Assembly: GCF_000721935.1 (NCBI RefSeq)
Contig: NZ_KL585381.1
Coordinates: 206,511 to 222,098 of the forward strand
Source of the DNA: Streptomyces sp. NRRL WC-3549
GTDB lineage: Bacteria; Actinomycetota; Actinomycetes; Streptomycetales; Streptomycetaceae
Direction: 5' to 3'
DNA length: 15,588 nucleotides
Part shown: piece after piece, positions 1 through 6,979 of the stretch
How the letters are laid out: each line of letters opens with the position of its first letter
How positions within the stretch are numbered: the first letter of the stretch is position 1
The notes under the pieces: model-generated
Databases searched by the model: none
The model's input: the letters and a program-made list of their open reading frames with translations, nothing else
Told to the model about the DNA's origin: nothing
Translations under genes and position numbers: made by a program

Positions 1-1654
1 CAACAGCGGCGACAAGCCGCTGACCGCCAAGGCGGACGCGGCCACGACCGACGGGACACAACCCCAGGACGCCAAGGGCGCAGACCCCGACGGCACCGAC
101 GACGAGCAGACGGGCCCGGGCAGTGTCCCGTCGGCCCCCGACCTGCACAGCGGTCACAAGCTCGCCAGGCGCTACCGGCTGGAGGAGTGCGTCACCCGGC
201 TGGACGGTTTCAGCAGCTGGCGTGCCGTCGACGAGAAGCTGCGCCGCGCGGTGGGCGTCCATCTGCTCCCCGCCGACCACCCACGCGCCCGCTCGGTCCT
301 GGCCGCCGCCCGCTCCTCCGCACTGCTGGGCGATCCCCGCTTCGTCCAGGTCCTGGACGCCGTGGAGGAGGACGACCTCGTCTACGTCGTCCACGAATGG
401 CTCCCGGACGCCACGGAGCTCACCGCGCTGCTGGCGGCCGGCCCGATGGAGGCGCACGACGCCTACCAGCTCGTGAGCCAGATCTCCCAGGCCATGGCCG
501 CCGCCCACCGGGAGGGCCTCTCCCATCTGCGGCTCACGCCCGGCGCTGTGCTGCGGAGCTCCACCGGGCAGTACCGCATCCGCGGCCTCGCGGTGAACGC
601 CGCGCTGCGCGGCGTCACCGCCGAGCATCCGCTGCGGGTGGACACCGAAGCCATCGGAGCCCTTCTCTACGCGGCCCTGACCCGCCGCTGGCCGTACGAG
701 AGCGACGCCTACGGTCTCACCGGCCTCCCCAAGGACTTGGGACTGATCCCGCCCGACCAGGTGCGGGCAGGTGTCCACCGGGGCCTGTCGGAGCTCGCCA
801 TGCGCGCACTCGCCAACGACGGCGCCACGGCGTCACGGCAGGAACAGCCGTGCACGACCCCCGACGAGCTGGCCAAGGCCGTTGCGGCCATGCCGCGCGT
901 CCTGCCCCCGGAACCCGTTTTCACGGCGCCGCCCGAGTACCAGCGAACCACCTACCAGCAGGGCACCTACGGACGGCCGTCCGCCGTCCCTCCCACGGCG
1001 CAACCCGTCGTGCAGGCTCCCCCTCCCCCCCTCCAGAGCCGCACCGGCAAGGTGCTCAAGTGGGCGGTGTCCGCCCTCCTCATCGCGGCGCTCGGACTCG
1101 GCAGCTGGCAACTGGCCGAGACCGTCCTCAACCGAGGCCACGACTCGGAGCCCACCACCACGCAGAACACCGAGACCGACGGTGACGACGGCAAGGCCCC
1201 GGAGGCCGGCAAGCCCGTCACCATCGTCGACTCCCAGGACTACGACCCCCAGGGCAACGGCGCCGAGAATCCGAACACCCTGGGGAACGCCTACGACGGT
1301 GACCCCAGCTCCTACTGGTCGACGGTCGGGTACTACACCGCTGACTTCGGCAACCTGAAGAAGGGGGTCGGAATCGTCCTCGACCTCGGCGAGGTCCAGC
1401 AGGTGGGCAAGGTCGACGTGTCCTTCCTGGGCGGCACCACCTCGGTCGAGCTGCGGGCCACGGAAAGTTCCTCCGTCCCCCAGATGCCGGACGGGTTCAC
1501 CAAGGTCGCTCAGGGCTCCGGAACGAAGGTCTCCCTCGCCCCCGACAAGCCGGTGCAGGCGCGCTATCTTCTGGTCTGGCTGACCAATCTGCCGTACAGC
1601 AGCGACGACGGTAAGCACAGGGGCAAGGTCTCGGACATCAAGATCACCAGCTGA
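1..1654 (+). CDS. membrane pseudokinase with extracytoplasmic discoidin-like domain (5' partial)
   Basis: The frame is open from base 2 with no start, so the N-terminus lies outside the window; 550 codons are visible and probably only a short piece is missing. Numbering from the first full codon: a polar linker (1-53), a Ser/Thr kinase-like fold (about 56-300), a Pro/Gln-rich stretch, one membrane helix (about 354-372) and an external domain (about 410-548) resembling discoidin/F5-8C sugar-binding folds. The catalytic signatures are lost: the VAVK lysine is His87 (VGVHLL), HRDLKPEN reads HLRLTPGA (175-182), and DFG reads RGL (194-196). It should therefore not phosphorylate but bind partners. 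In mycobacteria a comparable pseudokinase plus external domain is fused to the lipid II flippase MviN/MurJ; in Streptomyces it follows mviN as a separate gene. sigM starts 26 bp downstream, so the two are probably co-transcribed. A role in peptidoglycan synthesis is inferred from that synteny. Confidence 0.88.
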   Translation, partial: NSGDKPLTAKADAATTDGTQPQDAKGADPDGTDDEQTGPGSVPSAPDLHSGHKLARRYRLEECVTRLDGFSSWRAVDEKLRRAVGVHLLPADHPRARSVLAAARSSALLGDPRFVQVLDAVEEDDLVYVVHEWLPDATELTALLAAGPMEAHDAYQLVSQISQAMAAAHREGLSHLRLTPGAVLRSSTGQYRIRGLAVNAALRGVTAEHPLRVDTEAIGALLYAALTRRWPYESDAYGLTGLPKDLGLIPPDQVRAGVHRGLSELAMRALANDGATASRQEQPCTTPDELAKAVAAMPRVLPPEPVFTAPPEYQRTTYQQGTYGRPSAVPPTAQPVVQAPPPPLQSRTGKVLKWAVSALLIAALGLGSWQLAETVLNRGHDSEPTTTQNTETDGDDGKAPEAGKPVTIVDSQDYDPQGNGAENPNTLGNAYDGDPSSYWSTVGYYTADFGNLKKGVGIVLDLGEVQQVGKVDVSFLGGTTSVELRATESSSVPQMPDGFTKVAQGSGTKVSLAPDKPVQARYLLVWLTNLPYSSDDGKHRGKVSDIKITS

Positions 1655-1680
1655 CGGCACCGGGGGAGGAGGGCGCACCG

Positions 1681-2385
1681 TTGGATGACGCCAGATTCGC
1701 CGACACCAGCGACCAGGACCTCCTGGCTCAGCATGTCGCAGGCGAACCCGACGCCTTCGGTGAGCTCGTCCGCCGCCATCGCGACCGTCTCTGGGCTGTG
1801 GCGTTGCGCACCCTCGGAGACCGCGAAGAGGCGGCCGACGCCGTGCAGGACGCTCTTGTCTCGGCCTTCCGCGCGGCACACACCTTTCGTGGGCAGTCCG
1901 CCGTCACCACGTGGCTGCACCGGATCACCGTCAACGCGTGCCTGGACCGGGCCCGTAAGGCCGCCTCACGCAGAACCTCCCCGGTGGACGACGCCGAACG
2001 GCTCGATCGCCTTCTGGAACCGCATGAATCAGCCGAGGCGCCCGCAGAACGGCAGGATCTGCACCGTGAGCTGCTCGCCGCCCTGGCGACCCTCCCCGCC
2101 GAGCAAAGGGCGGCCCTGATCCTGGTGGACATGCAGGCGTACCCGGTGGCCGAAGCCGCCCGCATCCTCGATGTCCCGACCGGCACGGTCAAGAGCCGCT
2201 GCGCTCGAGGCAGAGCCAGACTCCTTCCTCTCCTCACCCACCTGCGGGGCAGCGGCGGACAGGGCGGAGGCCGCATCGTGGAGAGGAACCGTACGCAGGG
2301 GGCTTCCGTCCCACCACCGGCAGGACCGCGAGACGCAGGCATCGGTGACCCTGCTGCTGTGAAGGGAGGAGGTGGTCACGCGTGA
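1681..2385 (+). CDS. sigM: ECF RNA polymerase sigma factor, SigM type
   Basis: The 234-residue product has the two domains of an extracytoplasmic-function sigma factor: region 2 at about 24-92 ([20 protein letters not shown], then the [14 protein letters not shown] core-binding/-10 recognition segment) and region 4 at about 133-182 ([23 protein letters not shown] with the helix-turn-helix ending [14 protein letters not shown]). A Gly/Pro-rich tail of about 50 residues follows region 4 and is longer than usual. The start is TTG, chosen because a strong GGAGGAGGG ribosome site ends 7 nt before it and homology begins there. The stop codon overlaps the anti-sigma start in GTGA (2382-2385), implying translational coupling. 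The symbol follows mycobacterial synteny (sigM-rsmA-trxB-trxC); in S. coelicolor 'SigM' has also been used for an unrelated SigB-like factor. Target promoters cannot be read from this window. Confidence 0.93.
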   Translation: MDDARFADTSDQDLLAQHVAGEPDAFGELVRRHRDRLWAVALRTLGDREEAADAVQDALVSAFRAAHTFRGQSAVTTWLHRITVNACLDRARKAASRRTSPVDDAERLDRLLEPHESAEAPAERQDLHRELLAALATLPAEQRAALILVDMQAYPVAEAARILDVPTGTVKSRCARGRARLLPLLTHLRGSGGQGGGRIVERNRTQGASVPPPAGPRDAGIGDPAAVKGGGGHA

Positions 2386-3332
2386 CTACCACAGCTGACA
2401 CGGCCGGAGCGGCTCAGCACCCGGAGATCTCGGAGCTCTCCGACCTCACCGAAGGACTGGTGCCCGCTGCTCGCGCGGCGGTCCTCCACGATCACATCAG
2501 CGCCTGTGGGCAGTGTGGCGACGCCCATGCCTCGCTGAATGAAATCCGCGCACTTCTCGGTGCTGTTCCCAGCCCTCCCTCCATGCCCGGGGAGATCGCT
2601 GATCGCATCGACGCCGCGCTCGCTGCGGAACCCCTCGTTGCGGCCGAGCCGAAGATCCCCACAGGTTCGGTTTCACGTGAAACATGCCGACGTCTTCCCG
2701 ACGGCGCACCCAGCGCCCGCCCCACCGGCCATCCCCGGGCCGCCTCCGGCCCAGGCCGCCGCCCGGGCCGTCACCGACGCCGCACCCTGATCCTCGGCAC
2801 CGCGTTCGGTGCCGCGGTCGTCGGGGTGAGTACCTTCCTGCTGCAATCAGTACAGACATCCGAGAACGCAGCTACGAAGGTGTCCGGCCAACAGGCCGAA
2901 AGCATGGCGGCGGCCCCCCGCGACTTCGCCGACGGCACGCTTGAGGGGCAGGTCCATACCCTTCTGAGGAAAGCCGCAGCTTCCGACGCAACGGCGGGCA
3001 GGGCAGCGGGCCCTGACATGCAGGCGCCCTCGGTGGACACCGAGTCGTCTCCGCGGAACACGACGTCACCCGCCACCGACGCCGCAGCCAACCCTCTTCT
3101 CGCCCCCGGGACCGAGGTTCCCCCCTGCGTCCAGCAGAGCACGGGGCGAGAGGCCCCCGCCCTGGCCGTGGAAGAGGGCGATTACCGGGGGACGGCTGCC
3201 TTTCTCGTGGTACTGCCGCACGCGACCGATCCGAGTCGCGTGCAGGCCTATGTCGTCGACGCGGCATGCGTGGGAGCTGCCTCCCCGTCCACGGGTCGGC
3301 TCCTGCTCTCCCACACCTACACGCGCTCCTAA
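2382..3332 (+). CDS. transmembrane zinc-type anti-sigma factor for SigM
   Basis: The 316-residue protein begins with an anti-sigma domain containing the ZAS signature His38-x3-Cys42-x2-Cys45 (HISACGQC), known to bind zinc and clamp ECF sigma factors. A low-complexity Pro/Arg segment follows, then one membrane helix at about 134-156 after an Arg-rich stop, and an external C-terminal part of about 160 residues with two cysteines (249 and 296) that could pair. Topology is cytoplasmic N-terminus, extracytoplasmic sensor. The GTG start lies in the GTGA overlap with sigM, preceded by GGGAGGAGG 9 nt upstream. Position equals that of mycobacterial rsmA; I leave the symbol blank because S. coelicolor RsmA is a different protein. 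A complete parS site sits inside the gene and encodes the residues VSRET. The signal sensed by the external domain cannot be deduced. Confidence 0.88.
   Translation: MTTTADTAGAAQHPEISELSDLTEGLVPAARAAVLHDHISACGQCGDAHASLNEIRALLGAVPSPPSMPGEIADRIDAALAAEPLVAAEPKIPTGSVSRETCRRLPDGAPSARPTGHPRAASGPGRRPGRHRRRTLILGTAFGAAVVGVSTFLLQSVQTSENAATKVSGQQAESMAAAPRDFADGTLEGQVHTLLRKAAASDATAGRAAGPDMQAPSVDTESSPRNTTSPATDAAANPLLAPGTEVPPCVQQSTGREAPALAVEEGDYRGTAAFLVVLPHATDPSRVQAYVVDAACVGAASPSTGRLLLSHTYTRS
2669..2684. promoter_or_regulatory. parS site 1 (ParB binding), inside the anti-sigma gene
   Basis: The 14-bp palindrome GTTTCACGTGAAAC (2670-2683) is the invariant core of actinobacterial parS. It lies in the coding sequence of the anti-sigma gene, in the frame that encodes VSRET. 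ParB encoded at 5885-6979 is the expected ligand. Confidence 0.93.
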
Positions 3333-3357
3333 CGCCTGACCGCAAGCCGGTCAGGCG
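3333..3357 (+). terminator. hairpin terminator after the sigM unit
   Basis: The arms CGCCTGACC (3333-3341) and GGTCAGGCG (3349-3357) pair perfectly over 9 bp with a 7-nt loop, starting one base after the anti-sigma stop codon. There is no clear T-run, as is common for streptomycete terminators. It separates the sigM unit from the trxB promoter, which begins only 5 bp later. Confidence 0.7.
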
Positions 3358-3361
3358 CTTC

Positions 3362-3388
3362 GGGAATGTGTGCACCGTAGGATCCGTT
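3362..3388 (+). promoter_or_regulatory. SigR-type promoter of trxBA
   Basis: GGGAAT (3362-3367) and GTT (3386-3388) are separated by exactly 18 bp, matching the GGAAT-N18-GTT consensus of SigR, the thiol-oxidative-stress sigma factor. The trxBA operon is an established SigR target in S. coelicolor. Transcription should start around 3394, giving a leader of about 64 nt before trxB. Confidence 0.85.
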
Positions 3389-3457
3389 GGGTGGGGTGAG
3401 AGTCGTGGAACCGACCCCGTAGGCAGTAGGCAGTCCGCAGAGACGAGGAAAAAACCC

Positions 3458-4429
3458 GTGAGCGACGTCCGCAATGTGATCATCATCGGCTCCGGGCCGG
3501 CCGGGTACACCGCCGCCCTGTACACCGCACGTGCGTCGCTGAAGCCGCTGGTCTTCGAAGGCGCCGTCACCGCCGGCGGCGCGCTGATGAACACCACCGA
3601 CGTGGAGAACTTCCCCGGCTTCCAGGACGGCATCATGGGCCCTGAGCTCATGGACAACATGCGCGCCCAGGCCGAGCGCTTCGGTGCCGAGCTCATCCCC
3701 GACGACGTGGTCTCCGTCGACCTGACCGGTGATGTCAAGACCGTCACGGACACCGCAGGCACGGTGCACCGCGCCAAGGCCGTCATCGTCACCACCGGTT
3801 CCCAGCACCGCAAGCTGGGCCTGCCCAACGAAGACAACCTCTCCGGGCGCGGCGTCTCCTGGTGCGCCACCTGCGACGGCTTCTTCTTCAAGGACCAGGA
3901 CATCGCCGTGGTCGGTGGGGGCGACACCGCGATGGAAGAGGCCACGTTCCTCTCCCGCTTCGCCAAGTCCGTCACGATCGTCCACCGCCGTGACTCCCTG
4001 CGCGCCTCCAAGGCGATGCAGGAGCGGGCCTTCGCCGACCCGAAGATCAAGTTCGCCTGGGACAGCGAGGTCGCCACGGTGCACGGCGACCAGAAGCTCT
4101 CCGGCCTCACCCTGCGCAACACCAAGACCGGGGAGACGTCCGAACTGCCGGTGACCGGTCTGTTCATCGCCGTCGGCCACGACCCGCGCACGGAGCTCTT
4201 CAAGGGCCAGCTGGAACTCGACGACGAGGGCTACCTCAAGGTCGAGGCTCCGTCGACCCGCACCAACCTCCAGGGTGTCTTCGGTGCCGGCGACGTCGTC
4301 GACCACACCTACCGGCAGGCCATCACCGCCGCCGGGACCGGCTGCTCCGCGGCTCTCGACGCAGAGCGATTCCTGGCCGCGCTCGCCGACGAGAAGCCGG
4401 CCGAGCCGGAGAAGACGCCCGCAGTCTGA
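3458..4429 (+). CDS. trxB: thioredoxin reductase (NADPH, FAD)
   Basis: The 323-residue flavoprotein transfers electrons from NADPH through FAD and a CATC disulfide to thioredoxin in the cytoplasm. Visible signatures are the FAD-binding GSGPAG (11-16), the redox pair in WCATCD (Cys136, Cys139), the NADPH-binding GGGDTA (153-158) and HRRD (176-179), and the C-terminal FAD motif GVFGAGDV. Length is normal for the family. The GTG at 3458 is chosen because the first beta strand ([15 protein letters not shown]) follows directly and a GAGGA ribosome site lies 8 nt upstream; the frame is open further upstream but that part has no homology. It is first in the trxB-trxA operon and should be induced by disulfide stress through the SigR promoter. 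Confidence 0.98.
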   Translation: MSDVRNVIIIGSGPAGYTAALYTARASLKPLVFEGAVTAGGALMNTTDVENFPGFQDGIMGPELMDNMRAQAERFGAELIPDDVVSVDLTGDVKTVTDTAGTVHRAKAVIVTTGSQHRKLGLPNEDNLSGRGVSWCATCDGFFFKDQDIAVVGGGDTAMEEATFLSRFAKSVTIVHRRDSLRASKAMQERAFADPKIKFAWDSEVATVHGDQKLSGLTLRNTKTGETSELPVTGLFIAVGHDPRTELFKGQLELDDEGYLKVEAPSTRTNLQGVFGAGDVVDHTYRQAITAAGTGCSAALDAERFLAALADEKPAEPEKTPAV

Positions 4430-4443
4430 AGCTCCTCCTCGCC

Positions 4444-4478
4444 CACACCCCACGTAGTTCCACACACCCCACGAAGTT
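4444..4478 (+). repeat. 16-bp direct repeat in the trxB-trxA gap
   Basis: CACACCCCACGTAGTT (4444-4459) recurs as CACACCCCACGAAGTT (4463-4478), 15 of 16 bases identical at a period of 19 bp. The second copy runs into the trxA ribosome-binding site AAGGAGG (4479-4485). It probably arose by slippage; a regulatory role is not shown. Confidence 0.8.
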
Positions 4479-4490
4479 AAGGAGGCCGCC

Positions 4491-4823
4491 GTGGCCGGCG
4501 CCCTGAAGAACGTGACCGACGCCTCTTTCGACGAGGATGTCCTGAAGAACGAGAAGCCCGTCCTGGTGGACTTCTGGGCTGCCTGGTGCGGCCCGTGCCG
4601 CCAGATCGCGCCTTCCCTGGAGGCCATCGCGGCCGAGCACGGCGACCAGATCGAGATCGTCAAGCTCAACATCGACGAGAACCCGGCCACCGCTGCGAAG
4701 TACGGCGTGATGTCCATCCCCACGCTCAACGTGTACCAGGGTGGCGAGGTCGCCAAGACCATCGTCGGTGCCAAGCCGAAGGCCGCGATCCTTCGCGACC
4801 TCGAGGCCTTCATCACCGAGTAG
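4491..4823 (+). CDS. trxA: thioredoxin
   Basis: This 110-residue cytoplasmic disulfide reductase is the substrate of TrxB encoded just upstream. It has the canonical active site WCGPC (Trp32-Cys33-Gly-Pro-Cys36) within VLVDFWAAWCGPC, the cis-proline loop SIPTL (Pro77), and the full length expected for TrxA. The GTG start has an excellent AAGGAGG ribosome site 5 nt upstream. It lies 61 bp after trxB with no terminator between, so both genes should be expressed from the SigR promoter. The last nine coding bases and the stop are part of a tandem duplication. Confidence 0.98.
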   Translation: MAGALKNVTDASFDEDVLKNEKPVLVDFWAAWCGPCRQIAPSLEAIAAEHGDQIEIVKLNIDENPATAAKYGVMSIPTLNVYQGGEVAKTIVGAKPKAAILRDLEAFITE

Positions 4824-4865
4824 TACCGCTGACGCGCTCATCACCGAGTAGTGCCACTGACGCGT
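4810..4865 (+). repeat. 28-bp tandem duplication across the trxA stop codon
   Basis: Two abutting 28-bp units, 4810-4837 and 4838-4865, match at 25 of 28 positions. Unit 1 contains the last codons of trxA (ITE) and its TAG stop. Unit 2 repeats the same codons and a second TAG in the untranslated region, and ends one base before parS site 2. Confidence 0.92.
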
Positions 4866-4881
4866 TGTTTCACGTGAAACG
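4866..4881. promoter_or_regulatory. parS site 2 (ParB binding), between trxA and the acetyltransferase
   Basis: A perfect GTTTCACGTGAAAC occupies 4867-4880, in the convergent intergenic region. Its last bases also form the left foot of the shared terminator stem. Confidence 0.95.
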
Positions 4882-4907
4882 GGCTCGCCCTTCGGGGCGG
4901 GCCCGTT
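4878..4907. terminator. bidirectional terminator between trxA and the acetyltransferase gene
   Basis: A 13-bp stem (4878-4890 with 4895-4907, one G-T pair) closed by the stable TTCG tetraloop (4891-4894) lies between two converging genes. On the + strand it is followed by TCTGTGTGT. It can serve both trxA and the acetyltransferase. It overlaps parS site 2 by three bases. Confidence 0.85.
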
Positions 4908-4947
4908 CTGTGTGTGGACACCTCGGGCCCCTCTGCGCAGGGGAGGC

Positions 4948-5565
4948 TCAGAGGGGCCGCAGCGCCGGCTCCTTCTGTACGGCACCCAGCAGTCTGTCCA
5001 GCGCCAGTTCGACATCTTCCTTCCAAGAAAGCGTCGTCCGCAGCTCCAGCCTCAACCGTGGATATGCCGGATGGGGGCGCACGGTCTTGAAGCCGACCGC
5101 CAGCAGGTGATCAGCGGGCAGGACGCAGGCAGGTTCCTTCCACCGAGCATCGCCGAAGGCCTCCACCGCCCGGAAGCCCCGTCGCAGCAAGTCCTTGGCG
5201 ACCGTCTGCACCAGCACCCGGCCAAGTCCCTGCCCCTGGAACCCGGGCAGGATGAAGGCGGTCATCAGCTGGGCTGCGTCGGGGGAGACCGGGCTCGTGG
5301 GAAACGCCGTGGACCGCGGCACATACGCCGGCGGCGCATAGAGGACGTAGCCGACCGCGACCTCGTCCACATAGACGACCCGCCCGCAGGAGCCCCACTC
5401 CAGCAGCACGGCGGAGATCCAGGACTCCTTCTCCACCTCGGGTCTGCCTGCTCTTACTGCGGCTTCCCCGCTGACCGGATCAAGTTCCCAGAAGACGCAC
5501 GAGCGGCACCGCCTGGGGAGGTCCGCAAGGTTGTCCAAGGTGAGCGGTACAAGCCGACGCCCCAT
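4948..5565 (-). CDS. GNAT-family N-acetyltransferase
   Basis: The 205-residue protein carries the acetyl-CoA pyrophosphate-binding motif of GNAT enzymes, GFQGQGLG (108-115), preceded by the beta-strand MTAFILP, with earlier strands RVVYVDEVAVGYVLYAP at about 62-78. A Cys20-x2-Cys23 pair (CRSCVFWEL) near the N-terminus is unusual and could bind metal or be redox-active; with trxBA adjacent this is suggestive only. The start is ATG with GAGGA 9 nt upstream, and an in-frame stop at 5599-5601 excludes a much longer form. It is convergent with trxA and shares its terminator. An acetyltransferase occupies this place in other streptomycete origin regions; the substrate is unknown. Confidence 0.9.
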   Translation of the reverse strand: MGRRLVPLTLDNLADLPRRCRSCVFWELDPVSGEAAVRAGRPEVEKESWISAVLLEWGSCGRVVYVDEVAVGYVLYAPPAYVPRSTAFPTSPVSPDAAQLMTAFILPGFQGQGLGRVLVQTVAKDLLRRGFRAVEAFGDARWKEPACVLPADHLLAVGFKTVRPHPAYPRLRLELRTTLSWKEDVELALDRLLGAVQKEPALRPL

Positions 5566-5711
5566 GTAGGCGATTCCTCGCTTCCTTCGCCCGCCGCATC
5601 ACGCACGGCCGCCAGCGCATTCCGTTCTCGGAACAGGCTGCCGATGAACCCCCCGACAGCCCCGAGCCCCAATCCGACTGTCACCAGGTGGCTGCGATGC
5701 ACTGATCGCAC
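5454..5711 (-). CDS. possible small membrane protein (doubtful)
   Basis: A GTG at 5709-5711 follows a good ribosome site (GAGGAGG, 8 nt upstream) and opens an 85-codon frame with a Gly-rich hydrophobic stretch, VTVGLGLGAVGGFIGSLF, that could cross the membrane. Against it: the last 112 bp overlap the start of the acetyltransferase gene in another frame, third codon positions are much less GC-rich than in the neighbouring genes, and I recognise no family. If translated, the N-terminal half is the more plausible part. I list it because the gap it fills otherwise holds no gene. Confidence 0.2.
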   Translation of the reverse strand: MRSVHRSHLVTVGLGLGAVGGFIGSLFRERNALAAVRDAAGEGSEESPTWGVGLYRSPWTTLRTSPGGAARASSGNLIRSAGKPQ

Positions 5712-5741
5712 GGCCCCCGCCTCCTCTGAGGTGGTCACGGT

Positions 5742-5777
5742 GGTGGATACGCCATACCAGAACGCATCGTATCCACC
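5742..5777. repeat. 9-bp inverted repeat, operator-like
   Basis: GGTGGATAC (5742-5750) and GTATCCACC (5769-5777) are perfect complements separated by 18 bp. The site lies about 180 bp upstream of the acetyltransferase start and 32 bp from the parB hairpin. It could be a regulator-binding site or a second hairpin; no protein is known from sequence. Confidence 0.5.
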
Positions 5778-5808
5778 CAGAGATGTTGCTGACACCGAGA
5801 GAAGGCAA

Positions 5809-5853
5809 AGGGCGGGCTGCGCCCCGGGTCGCCTCCGGAACACAGCCCGCCCT
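5809..5853 (-). terminator. hairpin terminator after parB
   Basis: The arms AGGGCGGGCTG (5809-5819) and CAGCCCGCCCT (5843-5853) form a perfect 11-bp stem with a 23-nt loop, 32 bp downstream of the parB stop on the minus strand. In that direction the stem is followed by TTGCCTTCTC, moderately T-rich. Confidence 0.75.
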
Positions 5854-5884
5854 CTCGCCGTCCATCGTGACCGGCGGGCGTCTC

Positions 5885-6979
5885 TCAGTCTTCGTCCTCG
5901 GCCTGCTCCTCCGCGACGCTCTGTTCCAGCACGCGTCCCTCTCCCGGCGCGAGGCTGCCGAGAATGCGGTCCAGGTCCTCCATCGAGGCGAACTCGACGA
6001 CGATCTTGCCCTTCTTCTGCCCGAGGTCGACCTTCACCCGCGTCTCGAAGCGGTCCGACAGCCTGGAGGCCAGGTCCGTCAGCGCCGGGGAGATACGGCC
6101 TCCCGCCCGCGGGCCCTTCGGCTTCGCGGAGCCGGCGAGTTCGGAACCACGAAGGTTCACGATCTCCTCGACCGCACGCACCGACAAGCCCTCCGCCACG
6201 ATGCGGTGGGCCAGCCGATCCTGCTCCTCGGAGTCGTCCAACGACAGCAGTGCACGCGCATGACCGGCCGAGAGGACCCCGGCGGCCACCCGTCGCTGTA
6301 CCGGCGGGGAGAGACGCAGCAGCCGCAGCGTGTTGGACACCTGCGGGCGGGACCGACCGATGCGGTCCGCCAGCTGGTCATGCGTGCAGTTGAAGTCCTT
6401 GAGCAGTTGGTCGTAGGCCGCCGCCTCTTCCAGCGGATTCAGCTGGGCTCGGTGCAGGTTCTCCAGGAGCGCGTCGAGCAACAGCTTCTCGTCGTCGGTC
6501 GCCCTGACGATCGCCGGAATGTCTTCCAGCCCCGCTTCACCGCAGGCGCGCCAGCGCCGCTCACCCATGATGAGCTCGTAGCGCTCATCGTCCACCTTGC
6601 GCACGACCACAGGCTGCAGGAGCCCGACCTCCTTGATGGAGGTGACCAGCTCGGCCAGAGCGTCCTGATCGAAGACCACGCGCGGCTGCTTGGGATTCGG
6701 CGTGATCTGGCTCAGCGGAATCTCGGCGAAATACGCCCCGGTCGCGTCCGCTCCCCCCGCGACACTTTCGAGGTCGGCGGGAGAGCTCGGCTCCGGTACC
6801 ACCGGGCCGGGCGACAGAGCCGTCACCTTGGCCGCAGCCACGCCCCGGTCGGTGGTCCGCACAGGACTCGCCCCGGCCGTACCCACACCGGCACCGGGTA
6901 CCGATACCTGCTTCTCCTGGGGAGCCGCGGGAATCAGCGCACCGAGCCCACGCCCCAGGCCTCTACGACGCTCGCTCAC
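5885..6979 (-). CDS. parB: chromosome-partitioning CTPase-clamp protein ParB
   Basis: The 364-residue protein binds parS, spreads as a CTP-dependent clamp and organises the origin for segregation by ParA. Visible parts: the N-terminal ParA-stimulating peptide ([11 protein letters not shown], 7-17), a variable linker to about 80, the ParB/Srx fold with LQPVVVR (121-127), the CTP-binding GERRWRA (139-145) and [10 protein letters not shown] (173-182), a helix-turn-helix at about 199-222 ([20 protein letters not shown]), and the C-terminal dimerisation domain after about 295. The GTG start overlaps the parA stop by 4 bp (6976-6979) and has GGAGGG 6 nt upstream, so synthesis is coupled to ParA. 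In S. coelicolor, ParB is needed for ordered segregation into spores. Four parS sites are present in this window. Confidence 0.98.
   Translation of the reverse strand: MSERRRGLGRGLGALIPAAPQEKQVSVPGAGVGTAGASPVRTTDRGVAAAKVTALSPGPVVPEPSSPADLESVAGGADATGAYFAEIPLSQITPNPKQPRVVFDQDALAELVTSIKEVGLLQPVVVRKVDDERYELIMGERRWRACGEAGLEDIPAIVRATDDEKLLLDALLENLHRAQLNPLEEAAAYDQLLKDFNCTHDQLADRIGRSRPQVSNTLRLLRLSPPVQRRVAAGVLSAGHARALLSLDDSEEQDRLAHRIVAEGLSVRAVEEIVNLRGSELAGSAKPKGPRAGGRISPALTDLASRLSDRFETRVKVDLGQKKGKIVVEFASMEDLDRILGSLAPGEGRVLEQSVAEEQAEDED

Larger units (their letters stand above)
5566..5884. other. intergenic region between the acetyltransferase gene and parB
   Basis: These 319 bp lie upstream of the acetyltransferase gene and downstream of parB, both on the minus strand. 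They hold the parB terminator hairpin, a second 9-bp inverted repeat (5742-5777) and part of the doubtful small frame. I could not find a convincing -35/-10 pair for the acetyltransferase, although its promoter must be here if the parB hairpin terminates. Confidence 0.7.

Noticed and set aside
833..1879. Long minus-strand open frame across the pseudokinase and sigM
   Set aside because: Antisense frame typical of high-GC DNA, opposite two well-supported genes, with no domain or ribosome site.
3266..3457. Upstream extension of the trxB frame
   Set aside because: It overlaps the anti-sigma gene, terminator and SigR promoter, and lacks homology; the GTG at 3458 fits the family N-terminus.
4913..4921. 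TGTGGACAC, a DnaA-box-like nonamer after the trxA terminator
   Set aside because: A single one-mismatch match with no partner nearby; expected by chance in a window this size.
5599..5865. 88-codon minus-strand frame in the gap after parB
   Set aside because: It starts inside the parB terminator, has no convincing ribosome site and shows no recognisable feature.
4912..6393. Long plus-strand open frame opposite the acetyltransferase gene and parB
   Set aside because: Low-complexity translation and complete overlap with genes on the other strand; a compositional artefact.
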